DNA from: Actinomycetospora corticicola | GTDB lineage: Bacteria > Actinomycetota > Actinomycetes > Mycobacteriales > Pseudonocardiaceae | DNA: 64,000 nt | NCBI RefSeq assembly: GCF_013409505.1 | Contig: NZ_JACCBN010000001.1 | Coordinates: 5,580,001 to 5,644,000 of the forward strand | Reading direction: 5' to 3' | Part shown: piece by piece, positions 11,074 to 18,904 of the stretch | Layout of the letters: each line of letters opens with the position of its first letter | Numbering within the stretch: position 1 is the stretch's first letter | Made by a program: the position numbers and the translations under genes | The notes under the pieces: model-generated | The model's input: only the letters and a program-made list of their open reading frames with translations | Database searches by the model: none | Told to the model about the DNA's origin: nothing

Positions 11074-11224
11074 TGATACCGCGAGGTTCACACAGGGCAG
11101 GTTCGGGAGTGCTCCGGCCTGCCTGATGTGCCTCTCGCGCGCGGGCGGTCGGCTCCCCGTTCCGCGAGGTTCACGTGGTGCAGGTTGCGGAGTGCTCCGG
11201 CCTGCCTGATGTGACTCTCGCGCG
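11074..11224. repeat. tandem pair of ~65-bp hairpin-forming repeats
   Basis: Two related units of about 65 bases occur at about 11078-11142 and 11160-11224. Each begins CCGCGAGGTTCAC and ends in CTCTCGCGCGC, with GGAGTGCTCCGGCCTGCCTG near the middle. In each the core can fold (GCAGG with CCTGC, closed by an AGTG loop, with mainly G-T tolerated changes). They fill the gap between convergent ispH and the DUF6542 gene and may act as a terminator or REP-like element. Confidence 0.7.
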
Positions 11225-11235
11225 CCGCGGCGACC

Positions 11236-12417
11236 TCAGCGGGGCGGGCGCTCCGGCGGGCGCTCACGTACCGGGTGCACCCCGGGCGGACGTGGCCCGC
11301 CGCGCTCCTCGCGCAGCCGCTCCTCGCGCATCCGCTCCTCGCGGCTCCGGGCGTCCCGGGTCGGGGGCTGGTCGCGCACGGGCTTGTCGCGGGGCGGCAC
11401 GTCCCGGGGCGGCGGGACCTTCTCGCGCGCGGGCGCCTCGTCCCGGCCGGCCCCCTTCAGCGGCGAGCGACGCGGGGTCGGACCCGGCGGGACCTCCGCC
11501 CGAGCCAGACGTTCGCGATCGCCCTCGGGACGGCCCCGGTCGTCGGCGTGGTCCTCGTCCCGCTTCTTCGGGCGCTTCTTCGCGGGACGGTCGCGGCGGG
11601 CACGCTCCCGTTCGGCGAGCTCCTGCTCCCGACGCTCGCGCTTCTCGCGGTCCCGCTCGGCCATTTCGCGGTCCCGCTCGGCCCGGGCGCGCTCCTGCGC
11701 GCGCCGCCGTTCCCGCTCGTCCTGCTCGCGCCGGTCGCGATCACGGCGGTCGCGCTCGAGCTGCTCGCGCGCCCGGTCGTCGCGCGCCTCGTCCTCGCGG
11801 CTCCGGGTCTCCCGCGGCCGGTCCTCCCGCGGCCGGTCCTTCCGCGGCCGGTCGTCCCGGGCCCGGTCGTCCCGCGGTCGCGCGGGGCGTGCGGGCTCCC
11901 GATCCCGCGCCGGAGCACCTGCGGGCCCGGAGCGGGTCGGTTCACGGCGCTCCTCGACCTCCGCGGGCCGCCACCGCTGGACCCGCATGCGGACGAAGCC
12001 GATCAGCGCGCACACGATCGTGGTCGCGGCCATGGCCGGAAAGCCGTTGATGAGCGGGGCGCCGATGGCGAGGGCCGTCGACACCATCCCGCCCGATGCC
12101 GGAAGCGTCCCGGTGGCCGCGATCGCCACCGGCACCGAGACGGCCAGCAACAGCGGGGGCTGCACCATCGGCACGAAGATGTCGCGACGCTGGGCGAGCA
12201 CGGCGGCCAGCACGCACCCGCCCGGGTAGGCGGCGAGGAAGACGACCCCGAGCGTCCCGCTGCGCAGGACGTCGACCGCGACCCCGCCGGCGGTGAGGAC
12301 CAGGGCCAGCAGCAGGACCGCCCACCAGCGCATTCCCCGGACCCCCGGGAAAGCGGACGCCTCGCCCACCTCGGCAGGACTCGCCGACGTCGCAGCGTCG
12401 TCCCGCGTCGTGGTCAC
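11236..12417 (-). CDS. DUF6542 membrane protein with long charged tail
   Basis: A 393-residue protein. Four transmembrane helices occupy about residues 28-145 (WAVLLLALVLTAGGVAVDVL; LGVVFLAAYPGGCVLAAVLA; LLLAVSVPVAIAATGTL; MAATTIVCALIGFV), matching the DUF6542 module that lies between ispH and ychF in actinobacteria. Residues about 155-393 are an extreme Arg/Glu/Asp/Lys-rich cytoplasmic tail with mixed charge, followed by a Pro/Arg-rich end. The tail's heptad-free ER-rich composition suggests a single alpha helix or a disordered polyampholyte. GTG start at 12417. Function unknown. Confidence 0.75.
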   Translation of the reverse strand: MTTTRDDAATSASPAEVGEASAFPGVRGMRWWAVLLLALVLTAGGVAVDVLRSGTLGVVFLAAYPGGCVLAAVLAQRRDIFVPMVQPPLLLAVSVPVAIAATGTLPASGGMVSTALAIGAPLINGFPAMAATTIVCALIGFVRMRVQRWRPAEVEERREPTRSGPAGAPARDREPARPARPRDDRARDDRPRKDRPREDRPRETRSREDEARDDRAREQLERDRRDRDRREQDERERRRAQERARAERDREMAERDREKRERREQELAERERARRDRPAKKRPKKRDEDHADDRGRPEGDRERLARAEVPPGPTPRRSPLKGAGRDEAPAREKVPPPRDVPPRDKPVRDQPPTRDARSREERMREERLREERGGPRPPGVHPVRERPPERPPR

Positions 12418-12520
12418 ACGATCACGGTAGCGGGCGCACCGACGTCCTTCGGCCCCCCTCGCGCCCTGGCCGTACCACGGCGACCCCCGGTCCGCCGACC
12501 ACGAACGATCGGGAGACTGC

Positions 12521-13822
12521 TCATCCGGTCAACCGATGCACCCCGCCTCCGTCCGCAACGCCGTCGGGAACCCCGTCCGTGGGCGGATCGACGTCGGCGG
12601 TGAGCTCCGGCGCCCCCGGCACCCGGGTCCGTCGGTCGACCTGCTCGACCTCGTCGAGCGCTCCCCGGGTGACCGCCAGCTCCGAGAACCGCCGCGCCGT
12701 GACCAGCACCCGCGACTCCAGCGACCCCACCGTCTCGTTGTAGGCCCGCACCCCCGCGTCCAGGGATCGGCCGAGCTTGCCGAGGTGTCCGCCGAGCGTG
12801 CCGAGCCGGGCGTGCAGCTCGCGGCCCAGCGCGTGGATCTCGGCGGCGTCGCGCGCGAGCGACTCCTGGCGCCACGCGTAGCCCACCGTGCGGAGCAGGG
12901 CGATGAGGGTCGTCGGCGTCGCGACCACCACGTCGGCGCCGAACGCGTGCTCCAGCAACCCCGGGTCGGCCTCGAGGGCCGCCGACAGGAACACCTCGCC
13001 CGGCACGAACATCACCACGAACTCCGGGGTCGGGTCGAAGCTGCGCCAGTAGGCCTTGGCCGACAACCCGTCGACGTGGGCCCGCAGCTGCCGGGCGTGC
13101 GCGGTCGCCCGCTCGCGCCGGGCCCCGTCGTCGGGAGCCTCGAGGGACTCCAGGTAGGCCGCGCACGGGACCTTGGCGTCGACCACGACCTGCTTGCCGC
13201 CCGCGAGCCGCACGACCATGTCGGGGCGCTGCGCCGTGCCCTCCGACCCCGCCGTCGACTGCCGGGTGAAGTCGCAGTGCTCGACCATGCCCGCGAGGTG
13301 CACCACCCGCTCCAGCTGCATCTCGCCCCAGCGCCCCCGCACGTGCGGCGTGCGCAGCGCCGTGGCCAGGGCCCGCGTCTCCCCGGCGACGCCCCTCGCC
13401 GACGCCGCCACCGCACCGACCTGCTCGCGCAGGCCCGCGAACGCGGCCTCCCGCTCGGACTCCGCGCTGCGCATCTGACCCTCGAGCCGCTGCAGGGTGG
13501 ACGCCACGGGGTCGAGCAGCGAGGAGACGGCGCGCTCCCGCTCGCGCATCCGGGAATCGGCCAGCGCCGAGAACTGCTCGGAGTTCGCCGCGAGCGCCTC
13601 CGCGGACAGCGCGGCGAACGACTCGCGCGCCGCCGCCCCGGACCGCCGCTCGGCCTCGAGCTCGGCCCGGGCCGCGGACGCCGCCGCCCCGGACCGCCGG
13701 GTGGCCTCCGCGATCGCCGCCTCCTGCCGGGCGACGGCCAGCCGGGAGGCGACCAGCGCCCCGCCGAGCGCGCCCAGGAGCAGCCCGAGGAGCAGGCCCA
13801 CCAGGACGCCGGTGATCGTCAT
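12521..13822 (-). CDS. rmuC: DNA recombination protein RmuC homologue
   Basis: A 433-residue protein with an N-terminal membrane helix (TGVLVGLLLGLLLGALGGAL), a coiled coil (about residues 28-120), and the RmuC nuclease-like domain: RGRWGEMQLERVVHLAGM near residue 140, VVDAKVPCAAY near 200, VVMFVPGEVF near 262. E. coli RmuC limits inversions at short inverted repeats, and the PD-(D/E)xK-like fold suggests a nuclease. A RecA-NDp/PafBC-like promoter directly precedes the ATG (13830-13851), which fits a DNA-damage role. The N-terminal helix anchors it to the membrane. Confidence 0.93.
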   Translation of the reverse strand: MTITGVLVGLLLGLLLGALGGALVASRLAVARQEAAIAEATRRSGAAASAARAELEAERRSGAAARESFAALSAEALAANSEQFSALADSRMRERERAVSSLLDPVASTLQRLEGQMRSAESEREAAFAGLREQVGAVAASARGVAGETRALATALRTPHVRGRWGEMQLERVVHLAGMVEHCDFTRQSTAGSEGTAQRPDMVVRLAGGKQVVVDAKVPCAAYLESLEAPDDGARRERATAHARQLRAHVDGLSAKAYWRSFDPTPEFVVMFVPGEVFLSAALEADPGLLEHAFGADVVVATPTTLIALLRTVGYAWRQESLARDAAEIHALGRELHARLGTLGGHLGKLGRSLDAGVRAYNETVGSLESRVLVTARRFSELAVTRGALDEVEQVDRRTRVPGAPELTADVDPPTDGVPDGVADGGGVHRLTG

Positions 13823-13829
13823 GCCGCGC

Positions 13830-13851
13830 AGGCTGGCACAGGGGTCCGACA
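13830..13851 (-). promoter_or_regulatory. RecA-NDp/PafBC-like promoter of rmuC
   Basis: On the minus strand TGTCGGAC, 8 bases, then CAGCCT, ending 7 bases before the rmuC ATG, so the transcript would be leaderless or nearly so. The layout follows the mycobacterial RecA-NDp consensus (TGTCRGTG-N8-TANNNT) with AC in place of TG and C for the first T of the -10. The same word precedes the genes at 15624 and 49981. Confidence 0.55.
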
Positions 13852-13869
13852 GTCACGGATCTCCGCTGC

Positions 13870-14376
13870 TCACGGCCAGTTCGCCTCCATCTCGAGCAGC
13901 TTCGCCTTCACCTCGATGCCCCACCGGTAGCCGCCGAGCGAGCCGTCGCCCTTCCGCACGCGGTGATCCGGCACGAAGAGCCCGATCGCGTTCGTCTGGC
14001 ACGCCTGCCCGGCGCCGCGCGGGGCGAGGGGCCGGCCGGCCAGCGTCGCGAGCTCGGCGTAGGAGACCGGCGAGCCGGCCGGGATCTCCCGCATCCGGGC
14101 CCAGAGCTCCTGCATGAACACCCCGCCGTGCTGCCGGACCGGCACCGTGGCGGCGGCCGCGGCATCGCCCGCCAGCCAGGTCCGCACGGCCGCCGTGACC
14201 GCCCCGAGGTCGTCGCGTTCGACGACCTCCGCCGGCATCAGCGAGGCGTGGATCAGGGGCAGGAGCCGCACCTCGGGCTCGGTGGTCCAGCCGGCGGCGA
14301 GGACGACACCGTCGGCGTCCACGACCGTGGTGAACGGGCCGAAGGGGGTGTCGAGGGTGGAACGTGAGCCGATCAC
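13870..14376 (-). CDS. alkylguanine-DNA alkyltransferase-like protein with Asp at the active-site Cys
   Basis: A 168-residue member of the Ogt/MGMT family. The C-terminal DNA-binding/active-site domain is intact in pattern: PVSYAELATLAGRP (103-116), NAIGLFVPDHRVRKGDGSLG (129-148), GYRWGIEVKAKLLEME. The methyl-accepting motif P-C-H-R is P-D-H-R (Asp137, codon GAT at 13965-13967), so it cannot accept alkyl groups by the known chemistry. Alkyltransferase-like proteins (usually PWHR) bind lesions and hand them to nucleotide excision repair; this may be a variant, or a relic. GTG start with GGAG about 6 bases upstream; it diverges from ychF. Confidence 0.85.
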   Translation of the reverse strand: MIGSRSTLDTPFGPFTTVVDADGVVLAAGWTTEPEVRLLPLIHASLMPAEVVERDDLGAVTAAVRTWLAGDAAAAATVPVRQHGGVFMQELWARMREIPAGSPVSYAELATLAGRPLAPRGAGQACQTNAIGLFVPDHRVRKGDGSLGGYRWGIEVKAKLLEMEANWP

Positions 14377-14387
14377 GGGAGTCTCCG

Positions 14388-14403
14388 CATCCGTCGTCGG
14401 GAA
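14388..14403. repeat. iterated motif copy (reverse orientation), intergenic
   Basis: CATCCGTCGTCGGGAA lies between the divergent alkyltransferase-like gene and ychF and matches the iterated word at 14 of 16 bases. It sits just upstream of the likely Shine-Dalgarno of the minus-strand gene. Confidence 0.45.
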
Positions 14404-14456
14404 AGGGCCTTCACCCGCTCCGACGCACGCCCGACCGTCCCGGATCCACCTTTCCC

Positions 14457-14462
14457 TAGACT
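14457..14462 (+). promoter_or_regulatory. -10 element of a likely leaderless ychF transcript
   Basis: TAGACT ends 8 bases before the ychF GTG, and no Shine-Dalgarno precedes that GTG. Transcription starting about 7 bases after the -10 would begin at or next to the start codon, the usual leaderless layout in actinobacteria. Confidence 0.5.
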
Positions 14463-14470
14463 GGACCCCC

Positions 14471-15544
14471 GTGAGCTTGACCCTCGGCATCGTCGGCCTC
14501 CCCAACGTGGGCAAGTCGACGATGTTCAACGCCCTGACCAACAACGACGTCCTCGCCGCGAACTACCCGTTCGCCACGATCGAGCCGAACGTCGGTGTCG
14601 TCCCGCTGCGCGACCCGCGGCTCGACCGGCTGTCCGCGATGTTCTCCTCGGAGAAGGTCGTGCCGGCCACGGTGAGCTTCGTCGACATCGCCGGCATCGT
14701 CGCGGGTGCGTCCGAGGGCGCGGGGCTGGGCAACAAGTTCCTCGCCAACATCCGCGAGGCCGACGCGATCTGCCAGGTCGTGCGGGTTTTCACCGACGAC
14801 GACGTGGTGCACGTCGACGGCCGGGTCGACGCCGCCGCCGACATCGAGACGATCGCGACGGAGCTCGTCCTCGCCGACCTGCAGACCGTCGAGAAGGCGG
14901 TGCCGCGCCTCGAGAAGGAGTCGCGGATGCAGAAGGACCGGCGGGCGGTGCTCGAGGAGGTCCAGAAGGCGGCGACGATCCTCAACGAGGGCCGCACCCT
15001 GTTCTCCGCCGGGATGAACTCGCCCGCGCTGCGCGAGCTGAACCTGCTCACCGTCAAGCCGTTCCTCTACGTCTTCAACGCCGACGAGGGCGTGCTCACC
15101 GACGACGCGCGGCGCAAGGAGCTCGCCGAGCTCGTCGCGCCCGCCGAGGCCGTGTTCCTCGACGCGAAGGTCGAGCAGGAGCTGCTCGAGATCGACGACG
15201 AGTCGGCCGCGGAGCTCCTCGAGTCGATCGGCCAGACCGAGCCGGGGCTCGACGCCCTGGCCCGTGCGGGCTTCCGCACGCTGGGCCTGCAGACCTACCT
15301 GACGGCGGGTCCGAAGGAGTCGCGCGCCTGGACGATCCCGGTCGGGGCCACCGCGCCCGAGGCCGCCGGCGTCATCCACACCGACTTCCAGCGCGGCTTC
15401 ATCAAGGCCGAGATCGTCTCCTACGACGACCTGGTCGCCGCGGGCTCCATGAACGCCGCCAAGAACGCGGGCAAGGTCCGCATGGAGGGCAAGGAGTACG
15501 TGATGCAGGACGGCGACGTCGTCGAGTTCCGCTTCAACGTCTGA
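14471..15544 (+). CDS. ychF: redox-regulated ATPase YchF (Obg-like)
   Basis: A 357-residue TRAFAC-class P-loop protein. The Walker A motif is GLPNVGKST (9-17), the YPFATIEPNVG effector loop is near residue 36, and DIAGIV is near 75. The coiled-coil insertion lies mid-protein, and the C-terminal TGS/ubiquitin-like domain ends YVMQDGDVVEFRFNV. YchF/OLA1 proteins hydrolyse ATP in preference to GTP and bind ribosomes; they dampen antioxidant responses. The GTG start is set by the P-loop spacing. The ispH-DUF6542-ychF order matches Rv1110-Rv1112. Confidence 0.97.
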   Translation: MSLTLGIVGLPNVGKSTMFNALTNNDVLAANYPFATIEPNVGVVPLRDPRLDRLSAMFSSEKVVPATVSFVDIAGIVAGASEGAGLGNKFLANIREADAICQVVRVFTDDDVVHVDGRVDAAADIETIATELVLADLQTVEKAVPRLEKESRMQKDRRAVLEEVQKAATILNEGRTLFSAGMNSPALRELNLLTVKPFLYVFNADEGVLTDDARRKELAELVAPAEAVFLDAKVEQELLEIDDESAAELLESIGQTEPGLDALARAGFRTLGLQTYLTAGPKESRAWTIPVGATAPEAAGVIHTDFQRGFIKAEIVSYDDLVAAGSMNAAKNAGKVRMEGKEYVMQDGDVVEFRFNV

Positions 15545-15547
15545 GCC

Positions 15548-15563
15548 TTCCCGACGACGGGTC
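15548..15563. repeat. exact copy of the iterated 16-mer, intergenic
   Basis: TTCCCGACGACGGGTC begins 3 bases after the ychF stop. It is one of five exact copies in the window. Confidence 0.6.
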
Positions 15564-15572
15564 GCGGGTCGC

Positions 15573-15594
15573 TGTCGGACCCCTCGCCTAGCAT
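15573..15594 (+). promoter_or_regulatory. RecA-NDp/PafBC-like promoter of the FAD monooxygenase
   Basis: TGTCGGAC, 8 bases, then TAGCAT, which is the full RecA-NDp spacing with a good -10. The 15-base word GCTGTCGGACCCCTC around it (15571-15585) is repeated exactly at 49950-49964, ahead of the operon that holds tag. Confidence 0.6.
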
Positions 15595-15623
15595 CCGCCC
15601 CCAGCCGGGACGAGGGGGCGCGG

Positions 15624-16826
15624 ATGAGCGGGACCAGGGTGTTGGTGGCGGGGGCGAGCATCGCGGGGCCGGCGCTGGCCCACTGGCTGCGGCGGCGGGG
15701 CGCCGAGGCCACGGTGGTGGAGCGGGCCCCGGACCTGCGCCGCGGTGGTCAGGCGGTCGACGCCCGTGGGGTGACCCGTGAGGTCGTCCGTCGGATGGGG
15801 CTGGACGCGGCGGTGCGCGCGGCCCGGACCGACACCGCCGGCGTGCACACGGTGGACGCGGACGGGACGGTGCTGGAGACCCAGCGGGCGGAGGACCACG
15901 GCGGCGACGGGTACATCGCCGAGATCGAGATCCTGCGCGGGGACCTGTCGCGGGTGCTGTACGACGACACGCGCGACGACGTCGAGTACGTGTTCGGCGA
16001 CCGGATCGCGGAGCTCACCCAGGACGCGGACGGGGTCGACGTCACCTTCGCGGGCGGCGATCGGCGGCGCTTCGACCTGGTGATCGGGGCGGACGGGCTG
16101 CACTCGGCGGTGCGTTCGACGGTGTTCGGCCCGCACGAGCGGTTCGTCCACCACCTCGGCCTCGTGCTGGCCTTCTACAGCGTGCCCAACGAGTTCGGGC
16201 TGGACCGGTGGCTCCTCGAGTACCAGGAGCGCGAGACCGGTCGTTCCGCACTCCTGCGTCCCATCCGGGACGCGACCCGGGCGATGGCGATGTTCTCGTT
16301 CCCGGCGGCCGACTTCGACGTCGACCACCGCGACGTCGAGGCGCAGAAGCGGCTGCTGCGGGAGCGGACGGCGGACCTGGGCTGGCAGACGCCGCGCCTG
16401 CTCGCGCACCTGGACGACACCCCGGACTTCTATCTCGACCAGGTCGCCCAGGTGGTCATGGACCGCTGGTCGAGCGGGCGCGTCGGGCTGCTCGGCGACG
16501 CGGCGTGCAGCGCGTCACCGATGTCCGGGCAGGGGACCGGGATCGCCCTGGTCGGCGCCTACCTGCTGGCCGGGGAGCTCGCCGCGGCCGACTGGGACCC
16601 GGAGGTCGGGTTCGCCCGGTACGAGGAGCGGATGCGGCCGTACGTCGAGGCGAACCAGGAGATCGGCCGGATGCACGTCGAGAGCCTCCAGGCGCCCGAT
16701 CCGGACGCCGGGCCGCCCCCGGAACCCGACATGGAGGCGCTCATGGCGTTGGTCGAGCGCGCGATCAACGGGGTGGAGCTCCCCGAGTACGTCGGCGTGG
16801 CGGACAGGGCTCCGCTGGTCTCCTGA
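15624..16826 (+). CDS. FAD-dependent aromatic-type monooxygenase (PHBH/TetX family)
   Basis: A 400-residue class A flavoprotein monooxygenase. It has the FAD-binding GASIAGPALAHWLRRRG (residues 10-26), the conserved DG motif VIGADGLHSAVRS (about 155-167), and GLLGDAACSASPMSGQGTG (about 291-309), which contacts the FAD ribityl/pyrophosphate. It hydroxylates a small aromatic or polyketide-like substrate with NAD(P)H and oxygen; the substrate is unknown, and TetX-like drug oxidation is possible. The ATG is preceded by a purine-rich GAGGGGGCGCGG. The DNA-damage-type promoter upstream is unusual for this family. Confidence 0.9.
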   Translation: MSGTRVLVAGASIAGPALAHWLRRRGAEATVVERAPDLRRGGQAVDARGVTREVVRRMGLDAAVRAARTDTAGVHTVDADGTVLETQRAEDHGGDGYIAEIEILRGDLSRVLYDDTRDDVEYVFGDRIAELTQDADGVDVTFAGGDRRRFDLVIGADGLHSAVRSTVFGPHERFVHHLGLVLAFYSVPNEFGLDRWLLEYQERETGRSALLRPIRDATRAMAMFSFPAADFDVDHRDVEAQKRLLRERTADLGWQTPRLLAHLDDTPDFYLDQVAQVVMDRWSSGRVGLLGDAACSASPMSGQGTGIALVGAYLLAGELAAADWDPEVGFARYEERMRPYVEANQEIGRMHVESLQAPDPDAGPPPEPDMEALMALVERAINGVELPEYVGVADRAPLVS

Positions 16827-16851
16827 CCCTGTGATCGGGAACACTGCCGAC

Positions 16852-17121
16852 ATGGACAAGTACCGGGTCCTCCTGATGACCGACCTGACCCGCCTCGACG
16901 ACGACGGGCTCGCCGATCTCTACGAGCGGCTCACCGAGATCGGCGGCGTCCCGACGGTCCCGTCGGGCGTCCTGGAGGTCACGGGCACCACGAAGGCCAC
17001 GGACGCGCGGGAGGCGGTCGCCGAGGTGGGCCGGGTGCTGGAGAACGCGCTGACGGCGATGAACCGCCCGTGCCGCGTGATCGGGGTGCAGGCCGGCGAG
17101 GTCCCGACTCCCCGCGCCTGA
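16852..17121 (+). CDS. conserved hypothetical protein, ~89 aa
   Basis: An 89-residue soluble protein (MDKYRVLLMTDLTRLDDDGL to the end). A ferredoxin-like alternation of beta strands and helices is plausible, with the C-terminal strand RPCRVIGVQAGEV. I recognise no family. An upstream in-frame GTG at 16831 would add 7 residues but has no ribosome site, so the ATG was preferred. It follows the monooxygenase by 25 bases and ends at a strong bidirectional hairpin (17127-17162). Confidence 0.6.
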   Translation: MDKYRVLLMTDLTRLDDDGLADLYERLTEIGGVPTVPSGVLEVTGTTKATDAREAVAEVGRVLENALTAMNRPCRVIGVQAGEVPTPRA

Positions 17122-17126
17122 CGACA

Positions 17127-17162
17127 CCCGACGACGGAGCCGGACCCGGCCCCGTCGTCGGG
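17127..17162. terminator. bidirectional hairpin terminator built from two opposed iterated-motif halves
   Basis: CCCGACGACGG (17127-17137) and CCGTCGTCGGG (17152-17162) are perfect reverse complements, giving an 11-bp stem. The 14-base loop can itself pair GCCG with CGGC. It sits between convergent genes ending at 17121 and 17168. There is no T-tract, as is common for actinobacterial I-shaped terminators. Both arms are halves of the window's iterated word. Confidence 0.75.
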
Positions 17163-17167
17163 AAGGA

Positions 17168-18187
17168 TCAGCGCCAGCCGAGCTCGGGAGCGAGGTGGGT
17201 GAGCACGCTCTCGATGACGTGGGCGTTGTAGTCCACGCCGAGCTGGTTCGGCACGGTGAGCAGCAGGGTGTCCGCGGCGGCGATCGCCTCGTCCTCGGCG
17301 AGCTCGGCGATCAGCTTGTCGGGCTCCCCGGCGTAGGTCTTGCCGAAGCGGGCGTTGCCGCCGTCGAGGTGGCCGACCTGGTCGGTCGAGTGGCGCTCGC
17401 GCCAGAACAGCTGCTTGTCGATCTCGGAGACGATCGGGAAGACGCTGCGGCTGACCGAGACCCGGGGCTCGCCCTCGTGGCCGGCGGCGTCCCACGCGTC
17501 GCGGAAGCGCTGGATCTGCTCGGCCTGCAGGCGGTGGAACGGCACGCCGGTGTCCTCGGTGAGCAGCGTCGAGCTCATGAGGTTCATCCCCTGCTCGCCG
17601 GCCCACTCGGCGGTCGCGCGACTGCCGGCGCCCCACCAGATGCGCTCGCGCAGGCCCTCGGCGTACGGCTCGATCCGCAGCAGCCCGGGCGGGTTGGCGA
17701 ACATCGGCCGCGGATTGGGCTGCGCGAAGCCCTCGCCCTTCAGGGCGTCGAGGAAGATGCGCGTGTGCTCGCGGGCCATGTCCGCGTCGGACTGCCCCTC
17801 GGCGGGCGCGTAGCCGAAATAGCGCCACCCGTCGATGACCTGCTCGGGGGAGCCGCGGCTGATGCCGAGCTGCAGTCGGCCGCCGGAGATGAGGTCGGCC
17901 GCGCCGGCGTCCTCCGCCATGTAGAGCGGGTTCTCGTAGCGCATGTCGATGATCCCGGTGCCCAGCTCGATGCGGCTGGTCTTCGCGCCGGCGGCCGCGA
18001 GCAGCGGGAACGGCGACGCGAGCTGCTGGGCGAAGTGGTGCACCCGGAAGTAGGCCCCGTCGGCGCCGAGCTCCTCGGCGGCGACCGCGAGGTCGATCGA
18101 CTGCAGCAGGGAGTCCCGCGCCGATCGCACCATCGAGTGCGACGACGGCGACCAGTGCCCGAACGAGAGGAACCCGATCTTCTTCAC
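17168..18187 (-). CDS. LLM-class flavin-dependent oxidoreductase
   Basis: A 339-residue TIM-barrel protein of the luciferase-like monooxygenase superfamily: GFLSFGHW start, ADGAYFRVHHFAQQLASPFP (about 45-64), RIELGTGIIDMRYENPLYMA (about 75-94), GGRLQLGISRGSPEQ (about 105-119). It probably uses FMN or F420 with oxygen or a reduced substrate; which one cannot be read. GTG start at 18187. A TTGAAGCAACAA element lies 2 bases upstream of the start and resembles the operators of wrbA and the MarR-dioxygenase pair, suggesting shared control. Confidence 0.88.
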   Translation of the reverse strand: MKKIGFLSFGHWSPSSHSMVRSARDSLLQSIDLAVAAEELGADGAYFRVHHFAQQLASPFPLLAAAGAKTSRIELGTGIIDMRYENPLYMAEDAGAADLISGGRLQLGISRGSPEQVIDGWRYFGYAPAEGQSDADMAREHTRIFLDALKGEGFAQPNPRPMFANPPGLLRIEPYAEGLRERIWWGAGSRATAEWAGEQGMNLMSSTLLTEDTGVPFHRLQAEQIQRFRDAWDAAGHEGEPRVSVSRSVFPIVSEIDKQLFWRERHSTDQVGHLDGGNARFGKTYAGEPDKLIAELAEDEAIAAADTLLLTVPNQLGVDYNAHVIESVLTHLAPELGWR

Positions 18188-18189
18188 GC

Positions 18190-18201
18190 TTGAAGCAACA
18201 A
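18190..18201. promoter_or_regulatory. candidate MarR-type operator (TTGTTGCTTCAA on the minus strand)
   Basis: TTGAAGCAACAA lies immediately upstream of the LLM oxidoreductase start. Its complement TTGTTGCTTCAA differs by one base from TTGATGCTTCAA in the marR-dioxygenase gap (58592-58603) and by two from TTGCTTCTTCAA upstream of wrbA (47585-47596). Confidence 0.45.
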
Positions 18202-18218
18202 CTTTCTGCTGTGGCTGA

Positions 18219-18256
18219 TTCCCGACGACGGGACCGATGATTCCCGACGCCGGGTC
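18219..18256. repeat. two tandem copies of the iterated word
   Basis: TTCCCGACGACGGGAC (18219-18234) and TTCCCGACGCCGGGTC (18241-18256), in direct orientation with period 22, lie in the divergent gap between the LLM oxidoreductase and the next plus-strand gene. Each differs from the consensus at one position. Confidence 0.6.
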
Positions 18257-18269
18257 CGGTCCCACCAGC

Positions 18270-18899
18270 ATGACGCGTGTGGCGATGCTCGACGACGTGG
18301 CGGCCGAACGGGTCGCCCTGGCCGACGACCTCGAGGACCTGACCGACGAGCAGTGGGCGACGCCGTCGCTGTGTGCCGGGTGGACGGTGCGGGACGTCGC
18401 GGCGCACCTGACGCTCTCCACCCGGACGACCGTCCCGCGCTTCGTGTGGGCGGCCCTGCGGGCCCGGGGGGACGTGGACCGGGCGTTCGCCGACGAGGCG
18501 CGGAACCGAGCGGCGCGGTTCACCCCCGCCGAGCTGATCGAGCAGCTGCGCGGGATGGCGCACGTCGACCGGCGGCTGCGGTTGTCCGGGCCGCTCGACC
18601 CGCTGAACGACCTGCTCGTGCACCGGCAGGACATCGCGATCCCGCTCGGGCACGCCGTCGACGCGCCGGTCGAGCGCGTGGCGCCGTGCCTGCCGTTCGT
18701 CTGGTCGGCGCCGTTCGTCGGCGCCGCGAAGCGGTTCGCGGGCCTGCGACTCGTGGCGACCGACTGCGGGTGGACCGAGGGCGAGGGACCCGAGCTGCGC
18801 GGCCCGGCGTCGGGACTGCTCCTGGCCCTGAACGGCCGCCCGGCCGGGCTGGACCGACTCGAGGGACCTGGCCTCGAGATCGCCCGGAGCCGACACTGA
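18270..18899 (+). CDS. maleylpyruvate isomerase-family (mycothiol-dependent, DinB-like) protein
   Basis: A 209-residue protein of the TIGR03083 type. The N-terminal four-helix DinB-like domain has LCAGWTVRDVAAHLTLSTRT (about 35-54), the W-T-V-R-D-V-x-A-H-L signature, and NDLLVHRQDIAIPLG (about 112-126) with metal-binding His and Asp. Family members use mycothiol as cofactor in isomerase or transferase reactions; the substrate is unknown. ATG 18270 is chosen; ATG 18285 is possible. It is followed after 5 bases by a VOC gene. Confidence 0.83.
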   Translation: MTRVAMLDDVAAERVALADDLEDLTDEQWATPSLCAGWTVRDVAAHLTLSTRTTVPRFVWAALRARGDVDRAFADEARNRAARFTPAELIEQLRGMAHVDRRLRLSGPLDPLNDLLVHRQDIAIPLGHAVDAPVERVAPCLPFVWSAPFVGAAKRFAGLRLVATDCGWTEGEGPELRGPASGLLLALNGRPAGLDRLEGPGLEIARSRH

Positions 18900-18904
18900 C
18901 CGGC

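Noticed and set aside
14456-15712. Long open frame on the minus strand opposite ychF (about 418 codons).
   Set aside because: It mirrors ychF codons in a GC-rich genome, has arginine/valine/leucine-rich low-complexity translation and no family match; a shadow frame.
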